NCBI RefSeq assembly: GCF_002238045.1
Contig: NZ_NBYO01000003.1
Coordinates: forward strand, 646,766 to 710,765
Reading direction: 5' to 3'
Length of the DNA: 64,000 nt
From: Notoacmeibacter marinus
GTDB taxonomy: Bacteria > Pseudomonadota > Alphaproteobacteria > Rhizobiales > Rhizobiaceae
The notes under the pieces were generated by a model. That model did no database searches. It was not told where the DNA came from and was given only the letters and a program-made list of their open reading frames with translations. Shown here in pieces: positions 47,043 to 55,777 of this stretch (the first letter of the stretch is position 1; each line of letters begins with the position of its first letter). A program made the position numbers and the translations under genes.

Positions 47043-47267
47043 ATGGATATTCTCTATCGATCGAACAATGCCGTGGAACTATCCTTCGTCGAAGCGCTGC
47101 TTCGCGATGCCGGCATACGTTACATGGTCGCCGATCAGAACATGTCGATCATGGAAGGATCGCTGGGTATTTTGCCGCGCCGCGTCCTCGTCGACCCGCA
47201 GGATCTCGACCGGGCCGCGCGTCTTCTGGCCGATGCGGATATCGAACGCGGCGTTCATGACGACTGA
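47043..47267 (+). CDS. DUF2007 domain protein (putative signal-transducing)
   Basis: This 74-residue protein has the ferredoxin-like DUF2007 fold pattern MDILYRSNNAVELSFVEALL, GIRYMVADQNMS and RRVLVDPQDLDRAARLLAD. Function is unknown; the family is common in this position upstream of a methyltransferase in Hyphomicrobiales. AAAGG precedes the ATG. Its last 11 bases overlap the next gene, showing coupling. Confidence 0.88.
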   Translation: MDILYRSNNAVELSFVEALLRDAGIRYMVADQNMSIMEGSLGILPRRVLVDPQDLDRAARLLADADIERGVHDD

Positions 47268-48057
47268 CGCCGGAACCGGCACGACGCTCGACGCCTTTCA
47301 CCGTGGACGCTTCCATCTGGTCCAGCCGAAAAAGCGGGGGCATCGCGCGGGGCTGGATGCGATGCTTCTGGCCAGTGCGCTGCCACGGACCTTTCGCGGA
47401 AAGACGGTCGATCTGGGCGCAGGCAGCGGCGCCGCTGGCTTGGCCGTTCTGTCCCGATGCCCGGCGGCCGAAACGGTTCTCGTGGAAAACGCACCGCCCA
47501 TGATCGCCTGCGCCGAGGCCACCCTGGCGCATCCCGAAAATAAGGAGCTGGCGGCTCGCGCCACTCTCATTCCGGCCAACGTCGCTGCGCCGGCGCAGCA
47601 TCGACGCGATGCGGGCCTGACCGACAATTCGGCCGATGCGGTGATTCTCAACCCGCCCTTCAACGATCCCCGCGATCGGTCCACGACCGATCCGCTGCGC
47701 CGCGATGCCCATGTCATGACGGAAACCCTGCTGGAAGACTGGCTGCGCACTGCCGCCGCCGTGGCGCGAGCGGGCGCATGGTGTGCGCTGATCTGCCGGC
47801 CTCGGCATCTCGACGAAGCGCTTGGCGCGATGAGAGGACGGTTCGGCGGGCTGGTCCTCCGCTTCGTTCAGCCGCGGGCAGCGACACCAGCGATCCGGCT
47901 TATTATGCGAGGTCGGCGCAATGATCGCGCCCCGCTGACGGTGCATCCGCCACTTGTCCTTCATGGTGACGACGGTAGCGCCTTTACCTCCGAGGCGAAC
48001 GCTCTGATCAACGGTGAAGCGGATTTTTTCCCCGACGGCCCGGCCTTACCGCTTTGA
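47257..48057 (+). CDS. tRNA1(Val)-adenine N6-methyltransferase-like (TrmN6/YfiC) protein
   Basis: The 266-residue SAM-dependent methyltransferase has motif I VDLGAGSGAAGLAVL and the N6-adenine catalytic motif VILNPPFNDP. LVQPKKRGHRAGLDAMLLA is the family N-terminal block. It may methylate A37 of a tRNA, as in E. coli YfiC; other adenine N6 targets are possible. The ATG at 47257 overlaps the DUF2007 gene by 11 bases. Confidence 0.88.
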   Translation: MTTDAGTGTTLDAFHRGRFHLVQPKKRGHRAGLDAMLLASALPRTFRGKTVDLGAGSGAAGLAVLSRCPAAETVLVENAPPMIACAEATLAHPENKELAARATLIPANVAAPAQHRRDAGLTDNSADAVILNPPFNDPRDRSTTDPLRRDAHVMTETLLEDWLRTAAAVARAGAWCALICRPRHLDEALGAMRGRFGGLVLRFVQPRAATPAIRLIMRGRRNDRAPLTVHPPLVLHGDDGSAFTSEANALINGEADFFPDGPALPL

Positions 48058-48111
48058 GTGGGCCGGTCGCTTTCCTACATGATCCGTATCATCAGAACCG
48101 ATGGAGCCCCC

Positions 48112-48972
48112 TTGGCCAATTTTCTCAAATCTCTTCTGCCCGCCCGCTTTCGATCCGATAAGATCATCGTCCCCGTCGTCCGCTTGCAAGGCGCCATTTC
48201 CGCAGCAGGCGGCTCCCCGCTTCGCCAGGGTCTTTCCTTTGCATCCGCGGCGCCGCTTCTTGAAAAGGCCTTTTCGATAAAAAGCGCTCCGGCGGTCGCC
48301 ATCGCCGTCAATTCGCCAGGGGGATCGCCGGTTCAGTCACGGCAGATCTTCCAGCGCATCCGGGCGCTTGCCGATGAAAAGGACAAATCGGTTATCATTT
48401 TCTGCGAAGACGTGGCGGCGTCCGGCGGCTACATGATCGCCATTGCGGGCGATGAAATCTATGCCGATCCCTGTTCGATCGTCGGGTCTATTGGCGTTCT
48501 CTATGCCGGATTCGGCTTTACCGAAGCGATCGACAAGCTCGGCATCGAACGGCGGCTCTATACGGCGGGCGAGAACAAGGCGACGCTCGACCCATTCCAA
48601 CCGGTAAAGGAAGACGATGTCGAGCGGCTGAAATCGCTGCAACTCGAGATCCACGATGTGTTCAAGACCATGGTGCGCGAGCGCAGAGAGGGCAAGCTGT
48701 CGGACGATCCCGAGCTTTTCAGCGGCGCTTTCTGGACCGGGAACAGCGCGCTGTCGCGCGGCCTGATCGACGGGCTCGGCGATGTCCGATCCGTCATGCG
48801 CGAAAAATATGGAGACAAGGTTCGGCTCAAGCTCATCTCGGCATCGGGCGGGCTGTTCGGCCGACGCATTTCGCCTTTCCGGAACGATCTGTCGAAGGCC
48901 GGAGCCGGCTTTGCCGGCGGCTTGGTGCAAACGGTCGAAGAACGCCTGCTCTGGCAGCGATTCGGCCTTTGA
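48112..48972 (+). CDS. S49 family peptidase (SppA-like, short form)
   Basis: This 286-residue serine protease has a ClpP-like fold. NSPGGSPVQSRQIFQRI, FCEDVAASGGYMIAIAGDEI and SIVGSIGVLYAGFGF (catalytic serine region) are clear, with the lysine in AGENKATLDPF. Short SppA types digest signal peptides or membrane debris. The start is most likely TTG 48112 (LANFLKSLLP), with GGAG five bases upstream and agreement with remembered rhizobial relatives; ATG 48079 is the alternative. Confidence 0.9.
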   Translation: MANFLKSLLPARFRSDKIIVPVVRLQGAISAAGGSPLRQGLSFASAAPLLEKAFSIKSAPAVAIAVNSPGGSPVQSRQIFQRIRALADEKDKSVIIFCEDVAASGGYMIAIAGDEIYADPCSIVGSIGVLYAGFGFTEAIDKLGIERRLYTAGENKATLDPFQPVKEDDVERLKSLQLEIHDVFKTMVRERREGKLSDDPELFSGAFWTGNSALSRGLIDGLGDVRSVMREKYGDKVRLKLISASGGLFGRRISPFRNDLSKAGAGFAGGLVQTVEERLLWQRFGL

Positions 48973-49033
48973 TTTCGCCGCGATCCGGCAATAAGATACG
49001 GTGGTGAAAGCAATTGGCGGGAGATGATGTGAT

Positions 49034-49213
49034 ATGCCGCAACTGATTATCGCTGCCCTGGCAGGGGTCGCAGCCGCTGCCGCCTATCGCATGTATCAGA
49101 CGGAGAGCGAGCGTGTGAGCCGGACGATCCGAGACGCCGAGGACGACACGGAAACGCCGCAGGGAACCCTGGTCCGCGATCCGGAGACCGGCGAGTATCG
49201 TTTGAAACAGTGA
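49034..49213 (+). CDS. Small conserved protein preceding ispE (59 residues)
   Basis: The product starts MPQLIIAALAGVAAAAAYRM, a short hydrophobic helix, and has an acidic tail ending RDPETGEYRLKQ. No domain is known. It is supported by the GTGA overlap of its stop with the ispE start and a GGGAG at about ten bases upstream. A gene of this size before ispE recurs in Hyphomicrobiales from memory. Confidence 0.7.
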   Translation: MPQLIIAALAGVAAAAAYRMYQTESERVSRTIRDAEDDTETPQGTLVRDPETGEYRLKQ

Positions 49214-50133
49214 TTCCCCACGATACGGCCGATGCTGTTTCCGACATCGAAACCGTCAGCGTCTTTGCGCCCGCGAAGATCAACCTGGCCCTGCACGTCA
49301 CAGGCCGGCGCGACAATGATTATCATACACTGGAAACGATAGCAGTCTTTGCATCCGCAGGCGATCGCGTGACGGCGGCGCTGGCGATGCGCGATCGCTA
49401 CGAAATTACCGGACCGAACAATCGCGGCCTGCCAGCGAAGGACGACAATCTGGAACTGCGTGCCCGCGATCTGCTGCGTGCCGAATTCGGCCCGACCGAC
49501 TGCCCGCCCGTCGCCATCCGGCTGGAGAAGCATCTTCCGGTCGCCGCCGGCGTCGGAGGTGGGTCGGCGGACGCCGCCGCGACATTGCTGGCGCTTTGTC
49601 GGCTTTGGAAGCTGCCCCTCGACAAGCGGAGCCCCGAACTGATCCGCATGGCGCTGTCACTGGGCGCCGACATACCGATGTGCCTTGCATCGACGACGCT
49701 TCTGGCCTCGGGTATCGGGGAAGGATTGACGCGCATCGAAGATTGGCCGGACCTTCCCCTCGTTCTGGTGAATACCGGCGAAAAGGTGCCGACGGCGGCG
49801 GTGTTCGCCGATCTGGAGCATCGGGACAACCCGCCTCTCGGCGCACTTCCTGCCAGCCCGAACCTCGACGCGGTCGTCGACTATCTCCAGACGACCCGCA
49901 ACGATCTTCAGCCTCCCGCCATGGCGCTTGCGCCCTCCATTGCAGACGCGCTGGCCGAACTGGACCACCAGCGCCCGCTCTTCATGCGGATGACAGGATC
50001 GGGCGCCACATGTTTTGGCATATTCGCCTCGCAACGTGACGCCGAAAAGGCCGCCGCCGCCATTCGCATCCGACAGCCGGACTGGTATGTCCAGGCCGCC
50101 ATAACCCTTCGAGGACGCAGCGTAACCCAATGA
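49210..50133 (+). CDS. ispE: 4-(cytidine 5'-diphospho)-2-C-methyl-D-erythritol kinase
   Basis: The 307-residue GHMP kinase of the MEP pathway has FAPAKINLALHVTGRRDN at the N-terminus and the ATP loop PVAAGVGGGSADAAATLLAL, followed by SLGADIPMCL and FMRMTGSGATCFGIF. It works in the same pathway as IspH at 6.3 kb. The GTG at 49210 overlaps the stop of the preceding small gene, and its own stop overlaps the moaB start (ATGA). Confidence 0.95.
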   Translation: MIPHDTADAVSDIETVSVFAPAKINLALHVTGRRDNDYHTLETIAVFASAGDRVTAALAMRDRYEITGPNNRGLPAKDDNLELRARDLLRAEFGPTDCPPVAIRLEKHLPVAAGVGGGSADAAATLLALCRLWKLPLDKRSPELIRMALSLGADIPMCLASTTLLASGIGEGLTRIEDWPDLPLVLVNTGEKVPTAAVFADLEHRDNPPLGALPASPNLDAVVDYLQTTRNDLQPPAMALAPSIADALAELDHQRPLFMRMTGSGATCFGIFASQRDAEKAAAAIRIRQPDWYVQAAITLRGRSVTQ

Positions 50134-50696
50134 GCCACAGCCATATCGACGAAAATCGCGTATTCGTGCCCGTCCGCTTCGGTGTGGTGACCGTATCCGA
50201 CACGCGAACGCTGGCGGAGGACAGATCCGGCGATCTTCTGGTCGATCGAATCTCGAAGGCTGGTCACGAGTTGCAGGCCCGCGACATTATCCGCGACGAG
50301 GTCGACGCCATTCAAGCGCTGGTTCGCGACTGGACTGCGCGGGACGATATCGATGCCATCATCCTGACCGGAGGCACCGGATTTACCGGTCGCGACGTGA
50401 CGCCCGATGCGATCGAGCCGCTCTACGACAAGGCGATGGATGGCTTCTCGGCCATTTTCCACCGCATCTCCTATGAAAAGATCGGTACTTCGACGATCCA
50501 GTCCCGCGCCAGCGCCGGGCTTATAAACCAGACCTTCGTCTTCTCCATTCCCGGATCGACCGGTGCCTGCAAGGACGCCTGGGACGGCATATTCCTTCCG
50601 CAGTTCGACTACCGGCACATGCCCTGCAATTTCGTGGAGATCATGCCCAGGCTCGACGAGCATCTGAAGCGCAGCGGTGGCTCGAAAAGCCTCTAA
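50130..50696 (+). CDS. moaB: Molybdenum cofactor biosynthesis protein B
   Basis: The 188-residue MogA/MoaB-type protein adenylylates molybdopterin. Motifs are VSDTRTLAEDRSGDLLVD, IILTGGTGFTGRDVTPDAI and FSIPGSTGACKDAWDGIF. It overlaps ispE by four bases (ATGA), although the pathways are unrelated; the order ispE-moaB-glycosyltransferase is known from Hyphomicrobiales. No other molybdenum genes are in the window. Confidence 0.94.
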   Translation: MSHSHIDENRVFVPVRFGVVTVSDTRTLAEDRSGDLLVDRISKAGHELQARDIIRDEVDAIQALVRDWTARDDIDAIILTGGTGFTGRDVTPDAIEPLYDKAMDGFSAIFHRISYEKIGTSTIQSRASAGLINQTFVFSIPGSTGACKDAWDGIFLPQFDYRHMPCNFVEIMPRLDEHLKRSGGSKSL

Positions 50697-50731
50697 CTTC
50701 GGCGCGCCCCATCGGCCGCGCCTGTCGGCCT

Positions 50732-51241
50732 TTATCTTGCTCCGATGGCGGCCGGATGCAATTCGACATTGAGAGGCCGTGTCGCCAGGCGGACGCCGAT
50801 GCTTTCCAGAGGTCGGTGCGGTTTGCAGAGCGCCAGGGCCTGTCTTTTCGTAATCACAAGCCCGTAGTGAAGGGCGCCGTTTCTTTTCAGGCGGCTGAGA
50901 AACGGCAACCGTGATGCTTTGGAGAGCCTAAAACGCGCCGCTTTGGTGCTCGCCTCCATATGTTCGGTCAATCCCTCGCGCCAGAAACCCGCCGGTCGGC
51001 TGCCGGGCTCCAGAAGAAGCAGCCACTCCGCTTTCGCGCGCCGAATGGCCGAAAGGGCGTCAGCTCCCGGCAAAAAACTGCAACCGGTCGTTTCGGCAAC
51101 CTTGCGTGTGTGATCGGTCGATCCGTTGTCGCAGACGATCACCTCCCGCACCGTCCCGTCCACTGCGGCGGAAATGAGCGATGCCAGGGTGCGCGCCAAA
51201 GCATCCTCGTCATTCTGTGTTTCCATAATCACGCTGAGCAT
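50732..51241 (-). CDS. Glycosyltransferase family 2-like protein
   Basis: This 169-residue product shows a GT-A start (MLSVIMETQNDEDALARTL, VIVCDNGSTDHTRKVAETTG) and ADALSAIRRAKAEWLLLLEPG, but it is short and lacks a clear DXD motif, so it may be inactive or specialised. The start is uncertain: ATG 51241 fits the family, while a GTG at 51292 would extend it. It is divergent from the radical SAM gene and shares an 85-136 bp region with two LexA-type boxes. Confidence 0.78.
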   Translation of the reverse strand: MLSVIMETQNDEDALARTLASLISAAVDGTVREVIVCDNGSTDHTRKVAETTGCSFLPGADALSAIRRAKAEWLLLLEPGSRPAGFWREGLTEHMEASTKAARFRLSKASRLPFLSRLKRNGALHYGLVITKRQALALCKPHRPLESIGVRLATRPLNVELHPAAIGAR

Positions 51242-51309
51242 GCCTTTTTCTACCGAAGCCGGTTCGAAGCGCAAGGGCGTCGACCCGGCCACACGCGGTC
51301 ATTGATTTT

Positions 51310-51324
51310 GTTCTTGATCTGTTC
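51310..51324. promoter_or_regulatory. LexA (SOS) box, copy 1: GTTC-N7-GTTC
   Basis: GTTCTTGATCTGTTC exactly matches the alphaproteobacterial LexA operator GTTC-N7-GTTC. It lies 53 bp before the ATG of the radical SAM gene. Confidence 0.75.
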
Positions 51325-51351
51325 TATTTATGTGGTAGGACTAATGTCATA

Positions 51352-51366
51352 GAACAGCCATCGAAC
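51352..51366. promoter_or_regulatory. LexA (SOS) box, copy 2 in the opposite orientation: GAAC-N7-GAAC
   Basis: GAACAGCCATCGAAC is the reverse complement of a GTTC-N7-GTTC site, ending 11 bp before the radical SAM ATG. Copy 1 lies 42 bp upstream centre to centre, about four helical turns, which would allow two repressor dimers on one face. Confidence 0.7.
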
Positions 51367-51377
51367 GGACCCGTCTC

Positions 51378-52532
51378 ATGGAACAGATCGAACAAGCGGA
51401 TCACGCAGCCTTCGGCGTCGGACGCGCGGCTCTCGCCAATACCGTTATGGATGGGTCCGGCTTGCGGATCGATCATGGTCGTCGAAGGGGTCGCGGCGCT
51501 GCGATTAATATGACTGGCCGCTTCGAACCAGTAACCCGCGAAGGGTTCGACGATGGTTGGCAGTCTCTGGAGGACCTGCCGCCCTTCCGAACCGATGTGC
51601 AGGTTGAGAAGCCGCGCAAAATCCTTGCGCGCAACACTTCGCCCGACATCTCGTTCGACCGGTCCATCAATCCCTATCGCGGTTGCGAGCATGGTTGCGT
51701 CTACTGCTTCGCCCGCCCGACCCACGCTTATATGGGTTTGTCGCCAGGGCTGGAATTCGAAAGCCGCCTCTTTGCCAAGCCCGATGCACCACGCCTGCTG
51801 GCCGCGGAGCTGGCCGCCAAAAGCTACGAGCCGCGGACCATCGCCATCGGCACCAATACCGACCCTTACCAGCCCGTGGAGAGGGAGTGGCGCATTATGC
51901 GCCAGGTTTTGGAAGTGCTGGAAGCGGCCAACCACCCGGTCGGGATCGTGACGAAGAGCGCCCTTGTCATGCGGGATATCGATATTCTGTCGCGCATGGC
52001 GGAGAAGGGCCTGGCCAAGGTCGCCATTTCCGTGACCACGCTGGATCGGAAGATCTCCCGTTCCATGGAACCGCGCACCTCCACGCCGACAAAGCGCCTG
52101 GAGGCGATCCGCGCTTTGTCCGATGCCGGCATTCCGACATCGGTGATCGCCGCGCCCGTCGTTCCCGGGCTGACCGACCATGAGATCGAGCGCATTCTGG
52201 ATGCGGGCGCTGCCGCGGGCGCCCGCCAAGCGAGCTACATCATCTTGCGGCTGCCGCTCGAAGTCGCGCCGATCTTCAAGGACTGGCTGCTTCGAGAGCA
52301 TCCGGACCGGTACCGCCATGTGCTGTCGCTGATCCGCTCCATGCGTGGCGGGCGGGACTACGATGCCGAGTGGGGCAAACGGATGAAGGGGTCCGGCCCC
52401 TATGCCTGGCAGATTGGCCGGCGGTTCGAGATGGCGGCCCGTCGGCTCGGCCTGAATGCGGAGAAGCAGACACTTCGGACGGATCTGTTCCAGCCGCCGA
52501 GGCTGGAGAACGAGCAGCTCATGTTGCTTTAG
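51378..52532 (+). CDS. PA0069 family radical SAM protein (spore photoproduct lyase-like)
   Basis: The 384-residue radical SAM enzyme has the cluster motif RGCEHGCVYCFARPTHAY (C-x3-C-x2-C), GLEFESRLFAK and AIGTNTDPYQPVEREWR, all typical of the PA0069/SplB-like family. The reaction is unproven; SplB repairs DNA photoproducts. Two LexA-type operators directly upstream predict SOS control and support a DNA-damage role. ATG 51378 gives an N-terminal Arg-rich segment before the core. Confidence 0.9.
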   Translation: MEQIEQADHAAFGVGRAALANTVMDGSGLRIDHGRRRGRGAAINMTGRFEPVTREGFDDGWQSLEDLPPFRTDVQVEKPRKILARNTSPDISFDRSINPYRGCEHGCVYCFARPTHAYMGLSPGLEFESRLFAKPDAPRLLAAELAAKSYEPRTIAIGTNTDPYQPVEREWRIMRQVLEVLEAANHPVGIVTKSALVMRDIDILSRMAEKGLAKVAISVTTLDRKISRSMEPRTSTPTKRLEAIRALSDAGIPTSVIAAPVVPGLTDHEIERILDAGAAAGARQASYIILRLPLEVAPIFKDWLLREHPDRYRHVLSLIRSMRGGRDYDAEWGKRMKGSGPYAWQIGRRFEMAARRLGLNAEKQTLRTDLFQPPRLENEQLMLL

Positions 52533-52586
52533 GTCGTCGATATAACCGGCGTTGCGAACGAAGTTCCGCTTGCTCCTTTCCCCGTC

Positions 52587-52653
52587 TCTCTGGCGGACCC
52601 CGCCGAATTATCCGCCAGAGACCCCGTCCCGCCGCCACCCCTCTCGGCGGGAC
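52587..52653. repeat. Twin perfect hairpins between the radical SAM gene and rnhB
   Basis: Two perfect inverted repeats are adjacent: an 11-bp stem (52587-52597 with 52611-52621; arms TCTCTGGCGGA/TCCGCCAGAGA) and a 9-bp stem (52626-52634 with 52645-52653; arms GTCCCGCCG/CGGCGGGAC). There is no T-run, so simple termination is unlikely. They lie in the 159-bp gap upstream of rnhB and may form a leader structure or a different palindromic repeat. Confidence 0.7.
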
Positions 52654-52691
52654 TTGAAGAGAATCGGGGCCGGTGCGATGGTCGCCCGCCT

Positions 52692-53396
52692 ATGCCTCGT
52701 CCGCGTCCCGATTCTCCCATGGCCATCCTTCCGCTTACCGACAAACGGCCCGCTCCGGACTTTGCGACCGAAGAGGCCTGTTATCGTAGCGGAGCGCAGC
52801 TTGTCTGCGGCGTCGACGAGGTAGGTCGAGGGCCGCTTGCCGGGCCGGTGGTGGCTGCTTCGGTCATTCTCGATCCACATTGCATTCCGGAGGGGCTGAA
52901 CGATTCCAAGAAGCTCGCCGCTTCGCGGCGCGAAGCACTTCATGCCTCGATCATGGAAACGTCTCTTTCCGTCTCACTCTGCGCGGTGAGTGCGCAGACG
53001 ATCGACCGGATCAACATTCTGCAGGCCAGCCTGCTGGCCATGCGCCGCGCCATCGCCGGACATGCGAGACCTCCCTGCGTCGCGCTCATCGACGGCAATC
53101 AGCATCCTGCGGGCGCGCCTTGCGAAACCCGAACACTGGTCAAGGGCGACCAACGTAGCCTTTCCATCGCGGCGGCTTCCATTGTCGCCAAAGTCACGCG
53201 CGACCGAATGCTGGCACGGTGCGGCGAGCGCCATCCCGCTTACGGTTTTTCGAACCATGCCGGTTATGGCACTGCCGTTCACCGTCAGGCGATCGGGACA
53301 AACGGCCCGGTATTCCGTCTGCATCGCATGAGCTTCGGTATGTTGCGAGCAGAGGCGCAAGAAGCCACTGCAGACACACCAATGAAGGGTCTCTAA
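52692..53396 (+). CDS. rnhB: Ribonuclease HII
   Basis: The 234-residue enzyme removes single ribonucleotides and RNA primers from DNA. Catalytic acidic residues are in CGVDEVGRGPLAGPVV (Asp, Glu) and CVALIDGNQHP (Asp), with the GYGTAVHRQAI motif towards the C-terminus. ATG 52692 and ATG 52719 are both possible starts; neither has a strong ribosome site. It converges on the ATP synthase genes. Confidence 0.94.
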   Translation: MPRPRPDSPMAILPLTDKRPAPDFATEEACYRSGAQLVCGVDEVGRGPLAGPVVAASVILDPHCIPEGLNDSKKLAASRREALHASIMETSLSVSLCAVSAQTIDRINILQASLLAMRRAIAGHARPPCVALIDGNQHPAGAPCETRTLVKGDQRSLSIAAASIVAKVTRDRMLARCGERHPAYGFSNHAGYGTAVHRQAIGTNGPVFRLHRMSFGMLRAEAQEATADTPMKGL

Positions 53397-53429
53397 CAAA
53401 ACAAAAGGACGCCCGCGAACGGAGCGTCC
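53395..53429 (-). terminator. Rho-independent terminator of the F0 operon
   Basis: A 6-bp outer stem GGACGC/GCGTCC (53407-53412 with 53424-53429) plus an inner CCG/CGG pair is followed on the minus strand by TTTTGTTTTGTT. It is placed after the atpF stop at 53466 and its T-tract overlaps the rnhB stop codon. Confidence 0.75.
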
Positions 53430-53465
53430 CTTAATGATCTTCGATGCCGCCGTCAGGCGACCGCT

Positions 53466-53957
53466 CTAGTGTAGCTTCGTTCGAATCGTCGACAGACTTT
53501 CGTCGATGATCTGCTGCTGCTTTTCCGGCCCGACCGACTCGGCGATCACGCGCCGTGCCGCCGCGGTTGCAATTTCGATCGCACGATTGCGGACGGCGCT
53601 TATAGCATCGGTTTCCGCCTGGGCGATCTTCTGTTCGGCGCTCGCGGTCCGGCGCTCCACATATTCATGCGACTTTTCGGACGCTTCCTTGCGGATCGAT
53701 TCGGCTTCGCGCTTGGCGGCGGCGACGATCTGCTCGGCCTCTTCCTCGGCCTCGCGGCGCTTGCGCTGCAATTCGGCCAGAACGCCCTGGGCCTCTTCAC
53801 GCAGTTCTCGCGCTTCGTCCAATTCGTTGCGGATGCGGTCGGCGCGGCTATCCAACGCCTTGGCCAGCATCTTGTGCACGCCGAGATAGCCCAGCAGGGC
53901 CAGGAACATGATCAGGGCTGCGAAAATCCACCATGTGGCTTGTGCTGTCGCATCCAT
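53466..53957 (-). CDS. atpF: ATP synthase F0 subunit b
   Basis: The 163-residue product has one N-terminal transmembrane helix (about 8-27) and a long charged coiled coil (RADRIRNELDEARELREEA). It forms half of the peripheral stalk. Its ATG shares one base with the stop of the upstream b' gene (TGATG). The F1 genes (atpHAGDC) are not adjacent, as usual in this order. Confidence 0.95.
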   Translation of the reverse strand: MDATAQATWWIFAALIMFLALLGYLGVHKMLAKALDSRADRIRNELDEARELREEAQGVLAELQRKRREAEEEAEQIVAAAKREAESIRKEASEKSHEYVERRTASAEQKIAQAETDAISAVRNRAIEIATAAARRVIAESVGPEKQQQIIDESLSTIRTKLH

Positions 53958-54553
53958 CAGACCGTCTCCTCCTTGCGGACATTGTCGACCGCGCTGGCGA
54001 CTTTGGCGTCATCGGCGGAGCCCAGAATGGTCCCGACGATAGCCGTCGCCGTCTCTCTGGCGATCTCGCCGACATCCTGCATGGCTTCGGCGCGGATTGC
54101 GGCTATTCGCGTTTCCGCCTCGGCCAGCTTGGCGTCGAGTTCCTGTTCGACACGCACCCGTTCGGCTTCGGCTTCCGCCTTGGCCTTTTCTTGCGCGTCG
54201 TTGGACAGACGGTTGGCCTTGGCGCGCGCTTCGGCCAATTCCTGTTCATAGGCTGCGGTGGCTTCGTTGGCTTCCTCCCGCATCCGGGCAGCCTGGTCGA
54301 GATCCTGTGCGATTCGGTCACGCCGGGTCTCCAGCGTGCCGGCGATGCGCGGCAGAATAACGCTCTTCAAAATCAGGTAGAAAAGCCCGAACGTAATCGC
54401 CAGCCACAGAAGCTGCGACGGATAATAGGTCGGATCGAAAGGCGGAAAAACATCGGAATGGCCGGCATCGTGGCCGACTTCCGAATGGGTTTGCCCCTCG
54501 GTCACCGCTTGGCTTTCGCCGTCAGACTGCGCAAAGGCCGGTGTTACGAACAT
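53957..54553 (-). CDS. atpF2: ATP synthase F0 subunit b'
   Basis: The 198-residue product has a Gly/Asp/His-rich N-terminal extension of about 40 residues, a transmembrane helix ([19 protein letters not shown]) and a coiled coil ([18 protein letters not shown]). Having two distinct b-type subunits marks photosynthetic and alphaproteobacterial ATP synthases; b and b' form a heterodimeric stalk. It follows atpE by about 116 bp. Confidence 0.94.
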   Translation of the reverse strand: MFVTPAFAQSDGESQAVTEGQTHSEVGHDAGHSDVFPPFDPTYYPSQLLWLAITFGLFYLILKSVILPRIAGTLETRRDRIAQDLDQAARMREEANEATAAYEQELAEARAKANRLSNDAQEKAKAEAEAERVRVEQELDAKLAEAETRIAAIRAEAMQDVGEIARETATAIVGTILGSADDAKVASAVDNVRKEETV

Positions 54554-54669
54554 CGCTCCATCCCGTCTCGTTGGGAGGTCTCAGATGATCCGCGCAAAGG
54601 CGGACCCAAAAGCGCCTTAACCGTACGACCCTCCAAAGGCCGTACGGTGCAAGGAGCCTGCGCTCAAGC

Positions 54670-54894
54670 TTAGCCGAAGAGGGCCAGAAGCGCGATCAGC
54701 AGCGAGAAGATGCCAAGCGCTTCGGTCACGGCGAAGCCGAAGATCAGACGGCCGAACTGGCCGTCGGCAGCCGACGGATTGCGCAGTGCGCCTGAGAGGT
54801 ACTGACCGAAGATGGTGCCAAGGCCGATGCCTGCGCCACCCATGCCGAGACAAGCGATACCAGCGCCGATGTAACGTGCAGCTTCTGCTTCCAT
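54670..54894 (-). CDS. atpE: ATP synthase F0 subunit c
   Basis: The 74-residue two-helix product forms the proton-driven ring. The essential carboxylate is the Glu in [13 protein letters not shown] of helix 2; the polar loop is [14 protein letters not shown] precedes the ATG at 54894 at good spacing; longer in-frame starts add an unrelated tail. Confidence 0.96.
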   Translation of the reverse strand: MEAEAARYIGAGIACLGMGGAGIGLGTIFGQYLSGALRNPSAADGQFGRLIFGFAVTEALGIFSLLIALLALFG

Positions 54895-54986
54895 TTTCTT
54901 TAGCTCCTTAAATGGACGTATGCGTCTTACTGGAAGTTTGGCGGCGTCGGATGACGCCACCGGTTTGGTGTGATCGCGCTACCGGA

Positions 54987-55751
54987 TCAATGGCTCGGAT
55001 GCAGCGCGTCGTTGAGATACATGCAGGTCAGAACGGCGAAGACGTAGGCCTGCAGGAATGCCACGAGGAATTCCAGCCCGGTCAGTGCGACCACCATGAC
55101 AAGCGGCAGAATCGCACTGGCGATGCCGATGGCGCCGAGCGAGCCGAGCGAAATGATGAAGCCGGCGAACACTTTCAGCGTGATGTGACCGGCCAGCATG
55201 TTGGCGAACAGACGAACGGACAGGCTGACCGGACGCGAGAGAAAGGAAATAATCTCGATGGCGACGACCAGCGGCACCAGGATCATCGGCACGCCTTCCG
55301 GCACGAAGAGTTTAAGGAAGCCGAAGCCGTGCTTCATGAAGCCGTAAACCACCACCGTCAGGATCACCATCATCGACAGGGCGAATGTCACGATGATCTG
55401 TGCGGTCACGGTGAAGAAGAAGGGGATCATGCCGAGCAGATTGGCCACCAGCACGAAGACGAAGAGGGCGAAGACGAAGGGGAAGAAGCGCATACCGCCG
55501 GTTCCGGCAGCATCGCGCAGCATCGAGGCGACGAACTCATAGGCCATCTCGGTCACGGACTGCATGCGGCTCGGCAACAGTCCGCGCGAGGCGGTGGTCA
55601 GATAGAGGAACAGGCTGGCGACGACGACAGTGGCCAACATGAACAGAGACGCATTGGTGAAAGACAGATCGTAATCGCCAACGCGAATCGGAATGATCGG
55701 CTGAATCGCAAATTGGTGGATCGGATCGACCGTCGTTGAGTCGGTGGCCAC
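54987..55751 (-). CDS. atpB: ATP synthase F0 subunit a
   Basis: The 254-residue product has five to six helices. The essential arginine is in [14 protein letters not shown], followed by the conserved [19 protein letters not shown]. It forms the proton half-channels against the c-ring. It lies 26 bp downstream of atpI and about 92 bp upstream of atpE. Confidence 0.97.
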   Translation of the reverse strand: MATDSTTVDPIHQFAIQPIIPIRVGDYDLSFTNASLFMLATVVVASLFLYLTTASRGLLPSRMQSVTEMAYEFVASMLRDAAGTGGMRFFPFVFALFVFVLVANLLGMIPFFFTVTAQIIVTFALSMMVILTVVVYGFMKHGFGFLKLFVPEGVPMILVPLVVAIEIISFLSRPVSLSVRLFANMLAGHITLKVFAGFIISLGSLGAIGIASAILPLVMVVALTGLEFLVAFLQAYVFAVLTCMYLNDALHPSH

Positions 55752-55777
55752 GCTGCCCTCTTTCCCGTTCGCCGCGC

